From positions 57,338 through 121,337 of the forward strand of contig JXTB01000611.1 in the NCBI GenBank assembly GCA_002914805.1: a stretch of 64,000 nt of DNA. Direction: 5' to 3'. This document shows positions 25,380-37,239 of this stretch, piece by piece. The position numbers and the translations under genes were made by a program. Every line of letters begins with the position of its first letter. Position 1 is the first letter of the stretch. A model generated the notes under the pieces. That model was not told where the DNA came from. It searched no databases and saw nothing but the letters and a program-made list of their open reading frames with translations. This DNA comes from Parasponia andersonii (Eukaryota; Streptophyta; Magnoliopsida; Rosales; Cannabaceae).

Positions 25380-26640
25380 TCTGTAATACCCTGTAAGACC
25401 AAGGAAACTTCTAACTTCTTTTACACTGGTCGGCGTTGGCCATTGTTGAACTACTTCTACCTTACTAGGGTCAACAGATAACCATCTTTAGAAATAATAT
25501 GTCCTAGAAAAAAAATTTGCTTCATCCAAAATTCGCACTTCGTAAATTTGGCATAAAGCTTATTCTCTCGAAGAATCTGTAAGATAGTGTATAAATGTTG
25601 TTCATGTTCTTCTTCAGACCGAGAGTATATCAAGATGTCATCTATAAAGATGATAAAAAATTGATCTAAATAATCTTTAAATACTCGATTCATCAACTCC
25701 ATAAAAGCTACAAGGGCATTCGTTAGGCCAAAGGCATGACCAAAAATTCGTAATGCCCGTATCTCGTTCTGAAAGTAGTCTTTGATACATCATCTTCCTT
25801 GACTTTCAATTGATGATATCCTGATCTTAAATCAATTTTTGAGAATTGTCCAGCTCCTTGTAGTTGATCGAACAAGTCTTCAATCCGAGGCAACGGATAC
25901 TTATTCTTTATTGTTACTTTATTCAATTCCCTGTAATCGATACACAGTCTCATTGAACCATCTATCTTCTTAACAAAAAGTACTGGAGCTCCCCATGGTG
26001 AATGACTAGGTCTGATAAACTTCTTATCTAAAAGATCTTGAAGTTGTTCTTTAAGCTCTTATAATTCCTTCAGCTGGAGCCATGCGATAAGGTGCCTTAG
26101 AAATAGGCGCCGTACTGGGAACCAAATCTATCACAAACTCGATCTCACGATCTGGGGGTAGACAAGGCAAATCTTCGGAAAAAACATCTACGAAGTCCTG
26201 AACTACTGGAACTTGGCTTACTGTGATCTCTTTCTTTGGCACCTCAAATACTGATACAAGGTAACCAACATAACCTTTGTTTAGCATGTGCTGAGCCTTC
26301 ATTGTAGTAATAATAGGTACTCAGGGTATACTCCTAACTCCAAGGAAAGAAAAACTTGGTCCAGTCAGCGGTTGGAAGGTCACTTCTTTTTTACTACAAT
26401 CAATGGTTGCTTGATTTACACTCAACCAATCCATGCCCAGCATGATGTCGAAATCACAAATGTCTAGAAGAACAAGGTCTACAAATATTTCTCGTCCATC
26501 AACTAGGATTTTGCACCCTTTGAGCTTACAATAAGATTCTAAAATAGCACCTAAAGGTGTGGAAACACTAAACCGTTTATGTAACAGCCCAAGATTCCCG
26601 CTAGCAGATATTGTCCGCTTTGCCACTTGGACCAAACCGC
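25380..26640 (-). pseudogene. Reverse transcriptase and protease remnants of the nested chromovirus
   Basis: On the minus strand, reverse transcriptase shows [20 protein letters not shown] (near 25950), [26 protein letters not shown] and [18 protein letters not shown] (near 25640). The linker LPPDREIEFVIDLVP lies near 26150. Part of the protease (DIMLGMDWLSVNQATIDC) lies near 26430 and runs up to the TRIM insertion. A fossil. Confidence 0.88.
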
Positions 26641-26973
26641 CCTCCGCAGCTCACGGTTTTCAAAACGCGTCCGATAGGGAAAGGTATCCACACCCTTATA
26701 AAGAGTGCTTCGTTCTCCTTTCCAGCCGATGTGGGATCTCACAATCCCCACCCCTTAAGGGTTCAGCATCCCCGCTGACCATCGACTCGGGAACCGGCTC
26801 TGATACCATTGTAACAGCCCAAGATTCCCGCTAGCAGATATTGTCCGCTTTGCCACTTGGACCAAACCGCCCTCCGCAGCTCACGGTTTTCATAACACGT
26901 CCGATAGGGAAAGGTATCCACACCCTTATAAAGAGTGCTTCGTTCCCCTTTCCAGCCGATGTGGGATCTCACA
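26580..26973 (-). mobile_element. TRIM (miniature LTR retrotransposon), intact structure
   Basis: A complete 394-bp terminal-repeat retrotransposon in miniature. Two LTRs of 164 bp (26580-26743 and 26810-26973) flank about 66 bp. The target duplication GTTTA is perfect (26575-26579 and 26974-26978). On the minus strand the LTR runs TGTGAGATCCCACATCGG ... GGGCTGTTACA with a CTTTATAAGGGTG TATA element. An initiator-Met primer site (TGGTATCAGAGCC) and a G-rich polypurine tract sit next to the LTRs. It has no coding capacity, as is normal for TRIMs, and must use proteins of other elements. The LTRs differ at only a few positions. It resembles the widespread Katydid-type TRIMs; that name is from memory. 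Confidence 0.93.
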
Positions 26974-28160
26974 GTTTATGTAAAGGTTTTGGTGTAGCTT
27001 CTAACTTCTCAGTAAAGGATAAGTTGACAAAAGAATGAGTAGCTCCTGAATCAAATAAAACAGAAGTAGGAACACCAGAAACAATCATAATACCTATAAC
27101 ACATAATATACGAAATCAATACCATGATTATTACTAAAAGATCTAGTTAGTAGAATTTACCTGAAATAACATCATTCGAAGCATCAGCCTCTTTATATGT
27201 CATAGCATAAATGCACCCTTGAGCTTTCTTTTGCCCATTGTTACCACCAATGGTCTGGTTCTCCTTGCAGTCTTTGATAAAGTGCCCTGACTTCCCACAT
27301 TTAAAGCACAAATTAGAACCCATATGACATTCGCCTGAGTGAGCCTTTCCACACTTTTCACAAGTTGTCGCCATTTTTTTATTATTGTTACCACCTTTGT
27401 CGCCTCCACTATAACTTCCTTTTCTCTTTCGGTTGTTTCTATTCCAAGGCTTTCCTTTCTGATTTACGCCTGATTTTTGACTATCCAGTTGACGAGACTT
27501 CTCATCATCTTTAGCTAAAATCTGAGCTCAATCCAAAACCTCAGCATAGGTGGTTAACTTCAGAACTTTGATCAAGCGCCTTAATTCAGGTTTCAATCCC
27601 ATTTCAAACTTCCTCGCCTTACGCTCCTCAATGTCTACTAGATGTGGTGCAAAATGGGATAGTTGTTCGAATCGACGTTCATATTGTGAAACAGTCATGA
27701 ACCCTTGCACTAAGTTGATGAACTCTATCTCTTTAGCTTGTCTCATAAAGTATGGAAAGTACTTCTCAAAGAAGATTTCTTTGAAACTATTCCATATGAT
27801 AGGGTTAGCTTGAGTATTATGGATACGATCAGTCGTCTCCCACAAGTGTGTTGCCTTGCCTTTCATCATAAGAATAGCACACACAACACGTTGTTGATCT
27901 GTGCACGTCAATAAACGAAAGACGTGTTCTAATTCTTTGATCCAACCCTCTACGATAAGTGGGTCTGTGCCTCCCTAAAAACTTGAAGGTTTCATCCTCC
28001 TGAATTGCTCATAAACAGGGAGTGTTACTCCACCATGAAGAGGAGCGTGAGAACTTGTGCATGTGGTTGTTGTTTTTGGTGCTGTAAAACTTGGTTAACA
28101 AAATTTGTTATGAGTTGCACCAGGTTATCCACATTTAGTTGCACATTCTGAGTCTGATTC
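26974..28160 (-). pseudogene. Protease start and gag remnant of the nested chromovirus
   Basis: The minus strand holds the start of protease (ATHSFVN near 27030) and zinc-knuckle sequence (NLCFKCGKSGHFIKDC near 27290; a preceding CEKCGKAHSGEC near 27350). The gag capsid-like region is at 27528-27911 (KATHLWETTDRIHNTQAN, VSQYERRFEQLSHFAPHL). A fossil. Confidence 0.87.
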
Positions 28161-28465
28161 CTAGCTTGATGTTGGGGCAGATTACCCGCTCCTTCCGTAG
28201 AGGAATTTCGTGGAATATTTTGTCATGGCAGCATCTCTAAAAAGAAAAATCTTACTAAAGTCTCGTTCTAGAGTTCTAAATAAAAATAATAATAAATATG
28301 TATGACAAAAATCATATATATATAAATCAAATATAAATAATTCTATTTCATCTCTTTTTTTTTTCACTTACCAGTTGGCTGAAAGCGGGCTTCCCATGGC
28401 AATAACCTAATTTTACCCTCTATTTTTTTCTGAAAAAAAAAGTCTATAGAACCGACTAAACTCTT

Positions 28466-28477
28466 GCTCTGATACCA
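28466..28477 (-). other. Primer binding site of the nested chromovirus
   Basis: The minus strand reads TGGTATCAGAGC, two bases from the LTR edge. It is complementary to initiator-Met tRNA. Confidence 0.92.
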
Positions 28478-28479
28478 AC

Positions 28480-30554
28480 TGTCACATCCACTAATTTAAG
28501 TATACACCTAAGCTAGAAAATGTTTAATTTTTTTTTGTATACATCTTCTAAAATAAAATGGGAAAAAGATTCGGTAATAAAATTTTTTAAATAAAAAGAA
28601 ATATTTAAACTAAAAAAACCATTTTATTAAAACATCGGAAACAAAAACTTAATAATCAAAATAACCTATGAAATAAAAAAATTAATTTTTAATCCAAAAG
28701 CTAAATACAAGAAAATAAAACTTAAAGTCGATTAAAAACATCCTATCGTCACTTAGGATTTCCACCGCTACCGCCAGCCAACCTCCAAAGATCTATTGCT
28801 CATCTGAAAATTTTAAAAGAATAGGATGAGCTTGCGCCCAGCAAGTAAATCTCATGCATGCAATGAATGTCGTGTTTTATGAATAATGCATTTTAAGAAT
28901 CATAACTATGAAACCTCTTCTTTGAAAAACATCTTAATCATAAACGTTACTATCATAAAACTTTTGTATTTGAGCTCAACATAGTGTAATGTCAAGTCTA
29001 TCAGAAGTGATGAGCCATAAACATAGTGTCATGACAAGCATATGACCTTATAGCTATTCGGATCCCATATAGCTATCATACTACAATAACTAGCATCATA
29101 GTTTAAACATTTGTTCTTAACATGGTGACTGTAGGTCTTTCAGTCAGGTGCACATACTCTTTTCAAGAACTTGATACACACTTAAATAAAAACATTCTTC
29201 TTTGAACAAAATCTAGTTGCATAGTACTTTAGAAAAATCATTCTTTGAAAATCATAATCTCTTGTGCAATTTATGCAATACTTATGCATATCCATGTCAT
29301 GATTAATATGCAAACTAATATAGCATAGCATATAACAATATATCATAATGATCATAATAACATCACATAATAGCATATAAATTTATATATAAATACATAG
29401 GGTGAGATTTACTTACTTTAAATCCTTAGAAAAACTTTGTAGTAAAATACCACGCAACCAACCCTATTGAAACCACGTGCCTCTTCTTTATATTTTATTT
29501 TTTATTATTTATGCCAAAAAGAAAAAAAAACATTCATTATAAAATAATATTAACACATGCTATCATTGCTCTTAAGAAATATATTTTATATGTTTGAAAA
29601 ATATCCATAACATAAAAAAACATAATAATTTTCATAACAAAACTAAATCTGTAAACATTCAGCAACGTTGACATACTTAAATAATTTTAGATTCAACAAT
29701 ATAATTCAGTTTATCCTACAAATTTGCATCACTAATTAAGACATATAAACAAAGATCTAAAAAAATTATCAAAATTTATAAAAAACGATTTAGTATATTT
29801 TTCATAATTTTGAATCCAAATATTGTAACCTAGTAAAACTGTTAAACTAAAAACTAGTGTATAATGATAGAATTTTATAGATTTTTTCTTAAATCAAAAT
29901 AATCTGAAACTTTATGAAAGTATTTTTAACACAATAACTTGTATAAAAATTTTAGACTCCAAAATAGACTACTAGATAGCACTTTAAATTCATGAAATTC
30001 TACATCAGGATTCATATCAGCACTAAAATCAGCAAAATAATAAAGATTTCGAAAATCATATTTAATTGTATAAATTTCCAAAAGTCGTGAAAATATTTGT
30101 AGAATCTAATTACACATTGATAAACGTTCAGCACAAATTTCAAGTAGAAAAGATATCAATAGCATGGGTTTTAAATGTTAATAAACAGGAATATTAAATC
30201 TGTCAGATTCACTGATATTAAGGGCAATATAAATAAAAAATTTAATAACGAATACAAATAACCCCCTATGATCATAACAATTTTCAGAATATAATCTAAC
30301 ATATAAATAAACAAGTTATTAAAATTTCAGGTTATAAAAAAAATTCTAACCCTAGATATCATAGGTTAAATTTTGATCTAACAGCAGCAAAAACAATAAA
30401 CTCAAAGAAAAGAGTGTTTTTAAATATTTACCTTCTTCTTGAAAATTGAAGAAAACTAAGCAAAAACTCTTGAAATCACAAATACTCTTAGCAATTATGA
30501 GAGAAAGATAGATAGAAAAATTTAGGAGGAGGCTTAATTGTATTCTTATGAGAA

Positions 30555-30585
<31 letters not shown>

Positions 30586-31331
30586 GGTTTTCGGCTTAGG
30601 GTTCTTTTCTTCTCTTTTTTTTTTTCCAATAAATCAATCAACGTTTTTTTTAATCATATTACCTTCTTATTGTTTTAAAAACTAATGTATTAACCTATTA
30701 CTAGGTTTCATCAAGTTGTGGAAAACTTCTCTTTTCTCCTTTTTTGACTAAATTAGAATTTTATTTATTTATTTTATAATAATAAATAAATACTAACCAA
30801 ATCTATAAACAAGTAGCATAATAAAATAAAATCTATATATTAATACATACATAAAAAAACAAAATTATAGAATCAAAACTTCATGCATGACACACTTATT
30901 TTATCATTATAATAATAATAACGACACTACTAATAATAATAATAACAATAGATATACTTAATCATATAGATGACGTGTGCTTTATTAAAACTTAGGCATA
31001 TATATATATATATATAAGTTTGTTATCAAATTATTTGGACTCTAAAAACAACTAAACTAAGATTTATACAACAATAATTACTAGAATAATTCACTTAACT
31101 CAATAATATATACAAATTAATCACATTATTATAACAATTACATATAAATGCAAATGTATGAAAATTTATTTCTCATTAGACACGTAGTCCAATTTAGCTT
31201 TCATGTGCATATTTCACTGCAACCGTATTCACAAAAATTTTGCTAGTGCATAACCGTTTCACTTATCATAACCATAGATTTAAAATACATGAAAAATGAA
31301 AATCATATTATAGGATAGACTTGATATTACA
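28480..31331 (-). repeat. Full 5' LTR of the nested chromovirus
   Basis: About 2.85 kb, extremely AT-rich, running from TGTCACATCC to GATATTACA at 31331. It carries AT-dinucleotide runs near 30558-30584 and 30999-31016. No coding content is seen inside. Confidence 0.85.
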
Positions 31332-31830
31332 GCACAAAGGAGTTTGGCCAGAAGTACTTTCTGAAGTATTATGGGCTTATCACACCGCTCAACGAACCAC
31401 TACTGGGGAGAGTCCATTCTATTTAGCTTATGAATACGAAGCAATGGTTTTGGCAGAAATTAGTGCGAGCTCTCTACGATGGTTTACCTATGAGCAAGAT
31501 CATAACAATGCACTAATGAAGATTGAGCTTGACCTTTTAAAAGAAAGGTGCGAGCAGTCTCAGCTTCAGATCGCATCATATCAATAGCGCACTGCTCAGT
31601 TTTATAACTCTAAAGTCAGAAGAAGGGGATTTGAAGTTGGTGATCTTGTTCTTCAGCAAGTTCTACCTAATAATAAAGAGCACGGTGCTGGTGTATTTCG
31701 ACCCTCTTGGGAAGGACCGTATATTATTGATGTCGTCATTTGACCTGGGACATATAAGTTAGCTCGCACTGGTGGACAAAAAATCGAGCATGCTTGGAAT
31801 ACAAAACAACTTCGTCGCTATTATCAGTAA
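31332..31830 (+). pseudogene. Integrase remnant of Tat element 1, part after the nested insertion
   Basis: Resumes with the second GCACA copy (31332-31336) and integrase C-terminal sequence (VWPEVLSEVLWAYHTAQRTT, GDLVLQQVLP near 31640, GTYKLARTGGQKIEHAWN near 31750). Part of it repeats sequence already present before the insertion, at roughly 90% likeness by eye. The outer element may therefore be a recombinant of two family members. Confidence 0.85.
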
Positions 31831-32599
31831 ATCTTCATGTATATCTTCATGTATTTTTGACAACCTGGGTGGCATCTTGAATTCGTCATTTGTCATCATT
31901 CGTCAATAAAGATATCTTCTTGTATTCATCATTTGTTATTCGTCATTCGTCGTCATCAATAAGGATGTCTTCTCTTCGATTATTCAAATTGGTTCATCTT
32001 TTATAGTTTTATGGCAGTCTTCGAATACCATAATACTCGGGAGGCAGTGGGATCAGAATGTTATCTCCTACTTGCTTCTTAAGGGACTATGCAAACGTCA
32101 ATTTAGAGGGGTTGGAATTTTAGATCACTGAATTTCTAAAATTTCTTAAAATCTTAGGATTTTCTCCTCGCTTCATGCCATAACATGTCGTATTGCGTAA
32201 TTTCCCTCTTCAAACAACAAAGTAACTAAGCAAAACGTTCATTGTTCGATGTGATATATTGCTATATTACATTTTGCCATGGATCTTTTGAAAAATAGTA
32301 TTAAGTTTGCATCACTCATACTTACTGTTTTCTTAAGCGACCAACCTATCCTAACACTTAAAACCCATTTTAAGTTAGTTGGATTCGAATCATAATAGCG
32401 TACCAATCAGTCACCTAGTGATTGACTACTTGGATAAATTATGTATCTTTATATTACAATGCAGTGTTTTAATTATTTTGTAGGAATAAATGTCTGACAA
32501 GAAAACATTCATTAATAAAAGCTCGCACATGTATGCAAGTAAAGTATTACAAAAAAAAAAAAGAGAGCCAAGCCCGCATTGTTCTGAAACTTTAAAAAT

Positions 32600-34750
32600 A
32601 TATAAAAATTATGCAGATATGCTTGCTCCACCGTCTCCAGTTTTGGCAGCTTCAGCTTCCTTCCAACTCTTGACAAGCTCGACCACATCTTCACCAAGGA
32701 TGGAAAAGTCGAAATCCGGATGCTCACAGAAGATATTATATATTATGGTTGACGAGGCGATGTCACTAGCTTTTTCTTCGAGCTCCTTGCCTTCAGTGGC
32801 CTTGAACTCTTCTATAGCCTTGTGAGCCGCTTCTGTTGTTGCCTCCTTCAGAATATCCGGATGCTCGGAGATAGTCTTCTCAAGTTCTTTAATTTTCTCC
32901 TCGAGCTTCTCCTTTTTGAGCTTTTCGTTGGCCAGACCCTCGCGTAGTTGCTGATTCTCCAATTCGAAGGATTTTCTCTCTTCCTCATGAACCTTCTCTG
33001 AGTCCTCGAATGGGTGGGTTATTTCTTCAATTTTTTTGGCCTTTTCCATGTATTCAAGGACCGGGTCATGCATCAAGATAGCAGCTGCAGTAGTCTGAAA
33101 ATATACCACACATTAATACAAGAAAAATTCATTGAAGAGTAAAGAAAGGAGATGCTTACATTTGCCAACATCCTCATCGCAGAACTGAAAGCGACCTTGG
33201 TTGGTTGTCGCTTCATCCTCTCCCAGCCATCCTCAGAAGTAAAACGGTCGATAAAGGACGCGCTCATGCCAGCTTTTTCTGGCAGTTGGCGAAGGAGTGC
33301 GAAAAGCTCCTCGTCTTTATCAGCCTGGCTCGATCCTTCAGAAAAAGTGGTCGTCTCCTTGGATGGCTAAGGTTGGCTCGTAGTTTTTACAGGCTGAGGA
33401 GGAGGCGAGCTTGTTGGGATATCCTCAAAGGTGAATTTTCATTTCTTTGAAGTGTCAACCTTCTCTTTCCCTTTCGTCGAAGAAGAGGGTGTGCTCTCTG
33501 GTGTCTTGGACTCATTGACCCCAGAATTGAAGGCGGTGCTCGCAGTCTGCTGCCAATTGCCATTTCTGTATAAATATGATTGGTTAGCATGCGAGGTGGA
33601 CAATACAACAAGAAGAAAAGAAAAATAACTACCTTCTTGCGGCTGAGAAATTGGTGGCGATGTAGCTTCTGAAGATGATAGTTCCGAGATTGTAGGAGTG
33701 GTAGGAGCTTTTCGTTTCCTGAGTTTGGAAGACGAGGCACCCTTTTCCTTCTGTTTCCTCGGCTTCTTTTTCAAGCTCGAGGGTTTGGTTAGACGGTTAG
33801 CAGAATCTGGAAAGGCAGCTCCCATTGGAAGTAGTCCGTAAGCAACTAAGTTCGGTCGTCCCTAGCCTCTTCCATTCAAATTCTTTGATCAAAAGGTTGT
33901 TTATTTTATACATCCTCGCGAGCTGCTCTTGGGAGAGTCCCGGTTCCCTATTATCTGCGATGACATATGAATGCAATTAGAATAATATATTTATGTAGAG
34001 AAAGCAATAAGCTGAAAGATACCTACCAGGGTTCTGAAAGAAGCCGTTATCCACGTAGTCAAAGTGGAAAAATGGATTTTTTCCATTTTCCCATGTTGTT
34101 GCAGACCCCGTAGATAGTTTTTATTACTTGGTTCGACCACTTGCTCGCATAGAAGAAGCCGAAATCAGATGGGTTTGATTTCACTTTATAGAACCAAGCA
34201 AACTCTTCAGGAGTGGGGGCTTCTAAACCTAATTTATAGTATAGTATGTACAAACCTACCATATATCTATATGTGTTTGGGGTTAGTTGAAAATGGATGA
34301 CTCCATAACAATCGATGATTGATTTTATATATGGATGAAGTGGGAGGTGGACACCACATCTGAGAACTGCTTCTGAGAATAAGGCAATTCCGCAATGAGG
34401 TGTGGGTGGTTGATTTAACTATATGGGAAGATGAAGAGGGACGTCAATTTTGTAGTTGCATACGATCTTTCTAAGCTTGTTTGTTGAACAACTCATCTTT
34501 ATATTGGTACATGACCAATTTCTCTCTACATATTGATAACCCGTTGCGAATGCAGGGGCATCCTTGATATGCTGAGGCCACTGGTCTTGAAGAAGGTTGC
34601 CTATGCGAGGACTACTTTGCCTGACCCCGGTTATTTCTACTTCAGGCTCTGGCTCAAGATAGTCTTCGAGGTTTATAGAGCTAATGCTTGTATTGGAAGA
34701 TTCTCCTGAGAATGCATTCCCTTCCCTAAAATCCTTACTACTAGACATCT
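32600..34750 (-). pseudogene. Antisense additional coding region of Tat element 1
   Basis: This lies between integrase and the 3' LTR but is read on the opposite strand. It starts near 34748 (MSSSKDFREGNAFSGESSNT) and has a middle block (TPEEFAWFYKVKSNPSDFGF near 34200). It ends in a long coiled-coil-like, Lys/Glu-rich segment (ENQQLREGLANEKLKKEKLE near 32930). Introns or breaks separate the pieces. Antisense extra genes of unknown role are known in this position in Tat-lineage plant elements such as Grande and Retand. The product's function is not known. Confidence 0.75.
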
Positions 34751-35801
34751 GAAAAGAAATATGGATAGGTTTAGTCCTACACGAGCATCAGAAATCTTCG
34801 CTATATGCGAGCAATTTGGGGTCATCCTAGGATTGCATCAACAAGTTGCTCATCGAATTGTTTCTAATCGATCTACAGATTCATAAAATACTGTTCGAGC
34901 AACTCTTCGGTAATTCGTCACTCGAATGATTATGGTTTTCAAAAATCAAGGATTCAGATCCTAAAATTCTTCTATGGGTTCATCTATCAATCATCTAAAA
35001 TTAAGTCTATTCTATAAATTAATGGAAAGATTCTGAAAAATTCTCATTTTTCAGTCCATACGAATATGGGATGGGTTTATGTTCAGGGAATTTAGGCTCT
35101 ACGATTTGTCCCTATTTCTAAAAATAAGATCTGTAAACAAGAGTTTTCTGAAAAATCGAACAGTAAGAGAGAGAGAGAGAAAGAGGATATATACTAACCT
35201 TTCTTCGAAGACTGAAGGACCGAGATGTCATCTGAAGGATTGTGTTGATAACTTCGTTGGAGAAGATGATGAATCTGTGCGAACTGCGAAACAGAAAAGG
35301 ACGCTGGGAAGATTTGCCTTATGGATGCTTCGAATTTCAGAAATGAGAAAAGTAGGAGGCAATAGGGTTCGAGTTTTGAAGAAAAGACGGATGAATTTTC
35401 AATATATATGTCTCAAGCATCATCAAATCACAGTCGTAGATCAAGGCATTTAATTTTCAGATCTAAAGGCCGAAGTTCATGCAATAGTTAAATTTCTGAA
35501 ATTAAATCAGTATCTTTTTAAAATTTGAAACATCTCGATTTAAAACAACAGTTGGCATCATCGCTATCATTGTGTCTACTCAAGAACAGAAAAATCTCCT
35601 CGAGTTTTGCTATTCTTCTGTGACACGTGGTTGCGTCTATCAGGAAAAGGTACGCGTGGTTCTGAAAAGATGAGATTTGAGAGCTGGCGACTCATCGAAG
35701 ATCTCAAGATTATGTCATGACGTTGTATTTTTTTTAAGCTCGCACTTATAAGAGAAGGAAGCTTTATTTTGTCCTAAAGAACTAATGGAGTGGGGGGCAA
35801 T

Positions 35802-36445
35802 TGTTGTGCGGTCTAAAATCTATATGTTGGTTAATGTCAAAAAGGAAAGGTAGCGACCAAGTGGACGTGTCAGGTCACATGAGAATTTTCTTGATCAAAG
35901 AGCGACCTCCTCCGAATGAGTTAAGTATGACCTCCTCCAAGTAATTTAAGTGCGACCAGTATGAAAAGAAAACTAGATCAAACTTCATCAAGCGGGTAAT
36001 CTACAAAGAAAGGGAAACAAAAGTTTCTCTTTAAAAGATCGACCAATCGTTTCATTTAAGTTATTACCTAGTTATCTTGTTACTCAAATTGTATATTCTG
36101 ATTACACACTTATCCGTTTTCACAATTGGGAAATATTGAACTAACCTCACCTATATATGGGGAAGTGCAATGCTGCCGTGGGGGGATTATTCTTTAGAAA
36201 ACTTGGAGACTATACTTTCTGAACACACTCCTTCTGTACTCTCGACTCTCACTTTGAAACTTAATGCAACTCTTGTAATTCTCCAGAAAATAGTGAAAAA
36301 CAATGGATGTAGGCTCATCTTTTTTGGGGCTGAACCACTATAAAATTCTCATCTCTTTACTTGCTTTGATTTATTTAACCCTTTTCACACACAAGCCACA
36401 TCTTGTAATTTCCTAAATTCGTTGTTGTCAAAACCTCCTTCAACA
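35802..36445 (+). repeat. 3' LTR of Tat element 1
   Basis: Starts TGTTGTGCGGTCTAAAATC just after the polypurine tract GAGTGGGGGGCAAT (35788-35801). It ends CAACA before the AGAAG target copy. 644 bp, pairing with 18694-19337. Confidence 0.93.
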
Positions 36446-36450
36446 AGAAG

Positions 36451-37155
36451 TACAAATGAAGTTCACTGTAAAAGTTAAAAACTTTCTCTAGGGTCACAAG
36501 GTCAAGACCATTTTCGGTAATGCTTGCCAAGGCATAACAGTGCTTATTAGACTGAACACCTAGGGACGAAACATAATAAGCCATCTGAGATTCATAGTGT
36601 TCCATTTCAGTAATGCCAAGTCTAACACCACCCTAGTATCTAAAACCAGAAACAATATGGCAAAGACCTAAAGTTGGATCCTATAATCTACCCTCTTTGC
36701 CATCTTTTTGAAATTTGTGGTTTTCTTTGATATTTCTTAACCTATTTCCAAAGCTTCAGGATGCAAAAAAGAGGTAATGTTTCAGAATTAAGAAACACAG
36801 AACATCGAAACTAACTAAAGGTCAAGTCGAAAAGGGTATTGTGTCTAAAGTACTTAGTTTGCTGCATTATCTATCTTGTATTCAGTACCATTGGTATCCA
36901 TGTCGGATAGATTGCCATCTATCATCGATTATGATAAACTTTGAAGGACATCCACCCTCTTTTAAGCTACTAAAAGAAAGAAAAACAAGGTGTTATTATC
37001 TTCTATTTAAATCCTAAGCATCAAATTCACTCAACTCATAATAAGAGAAGCAACACCTCTCTAATCCCTGCATTAGGTCCTCTGAAGTCACATCAGTATA
37101 GAATGCATCCAATGTACACCAACCAAACCAGTAAATAGTTCAATATGTCAGGCAT
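36451..37155 (-). pseudogene. GH36 pseudogene, middle block
   Basis: Three pieces, minus strand. 37057-37155: MPDILNY, then WFGWCTLDAFYTDV (frame shifted) and EDLMQGLE. It ends at a GT donor. 36860-36969: starts after an AG acceptor with SLKEGGCPSKFIII, then DDRWQSI, a shift, and MDTNGTEYKIDNAAN, and ends at a damaged donor. 36451 to about 36770: IKENHKFQKDGKEG, DPTLGL, GGVRLGITEMEHYESQ and NGLDLVTLEKVFNFYSELHL. The last piece runs straight into the AGAAG target copy of the Tat element at 36446. It continues on the other side of that element at 18693, so this insertion hit coding sequence. Confidence 0.92.
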
Positions 37156-37239
37156 CTGAAGCATCATACATAAATAAGTTATGAATTTGAAATTCAAATT
37201 CGATGTCCGAAACACAACTCAAGTCTTTAAATTGCGAGA

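Larger units (their letters stand above)
24836..31331 (-). mobile_element. Chromovirus-type Ty3/gypsy element nested in Tat element 1, incomplete
   Basis: Inserted on the minus strand inside the integrase part of Tat element 1, with the perfect target duplication GCACA (24831-24835 and 31332-31336). One full LTR (28480-31331) and one partial LTR (from 24836) bracket gag, protease and reverse transcriptase. The later pol domains are not present. The primer site is initiator-Met type. A TRIM sits in the protease part (26580-26973). Without integrase or chromodomain the clade call rests on primer site, protease and RT style. A fossil with several breaks. Confidence 0.9.
18694..36445 (+). mobile_element. 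Tat-lineage Ty3/gypsy LTR retrotransposon 1, broken, with nested insertions
   Basis: Both LTRs are 644 bp, and the target duplication AGAAG (18689-18693 and 36446-36450) is perfect. Plus-strand order is gag with a CX2H-type knuckle, protease, reverse transcriptase, RNase H, a second archaeal-type RNase H (LYVDGSSNDNGVDAGLVLIS), then integrase. The second RNase H defines the Tat/Retand/Ogre group. An antisense coding region lies between pol and the 3' LTR. A chromovirus (24836-31331) is inserted within the integrase part. The element is a fossil with well over ten breaks. Its LTRs differ by several percent by eye. Confidence 0.93.

Noticed and set aside
26580-26973. Cassandra-type TRIM carrying 5S rRNA promoter sequence
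   Set aside because: No 5S A-box/C-box-like sequence was seen in the LTR. The text fits a different TRIM family.
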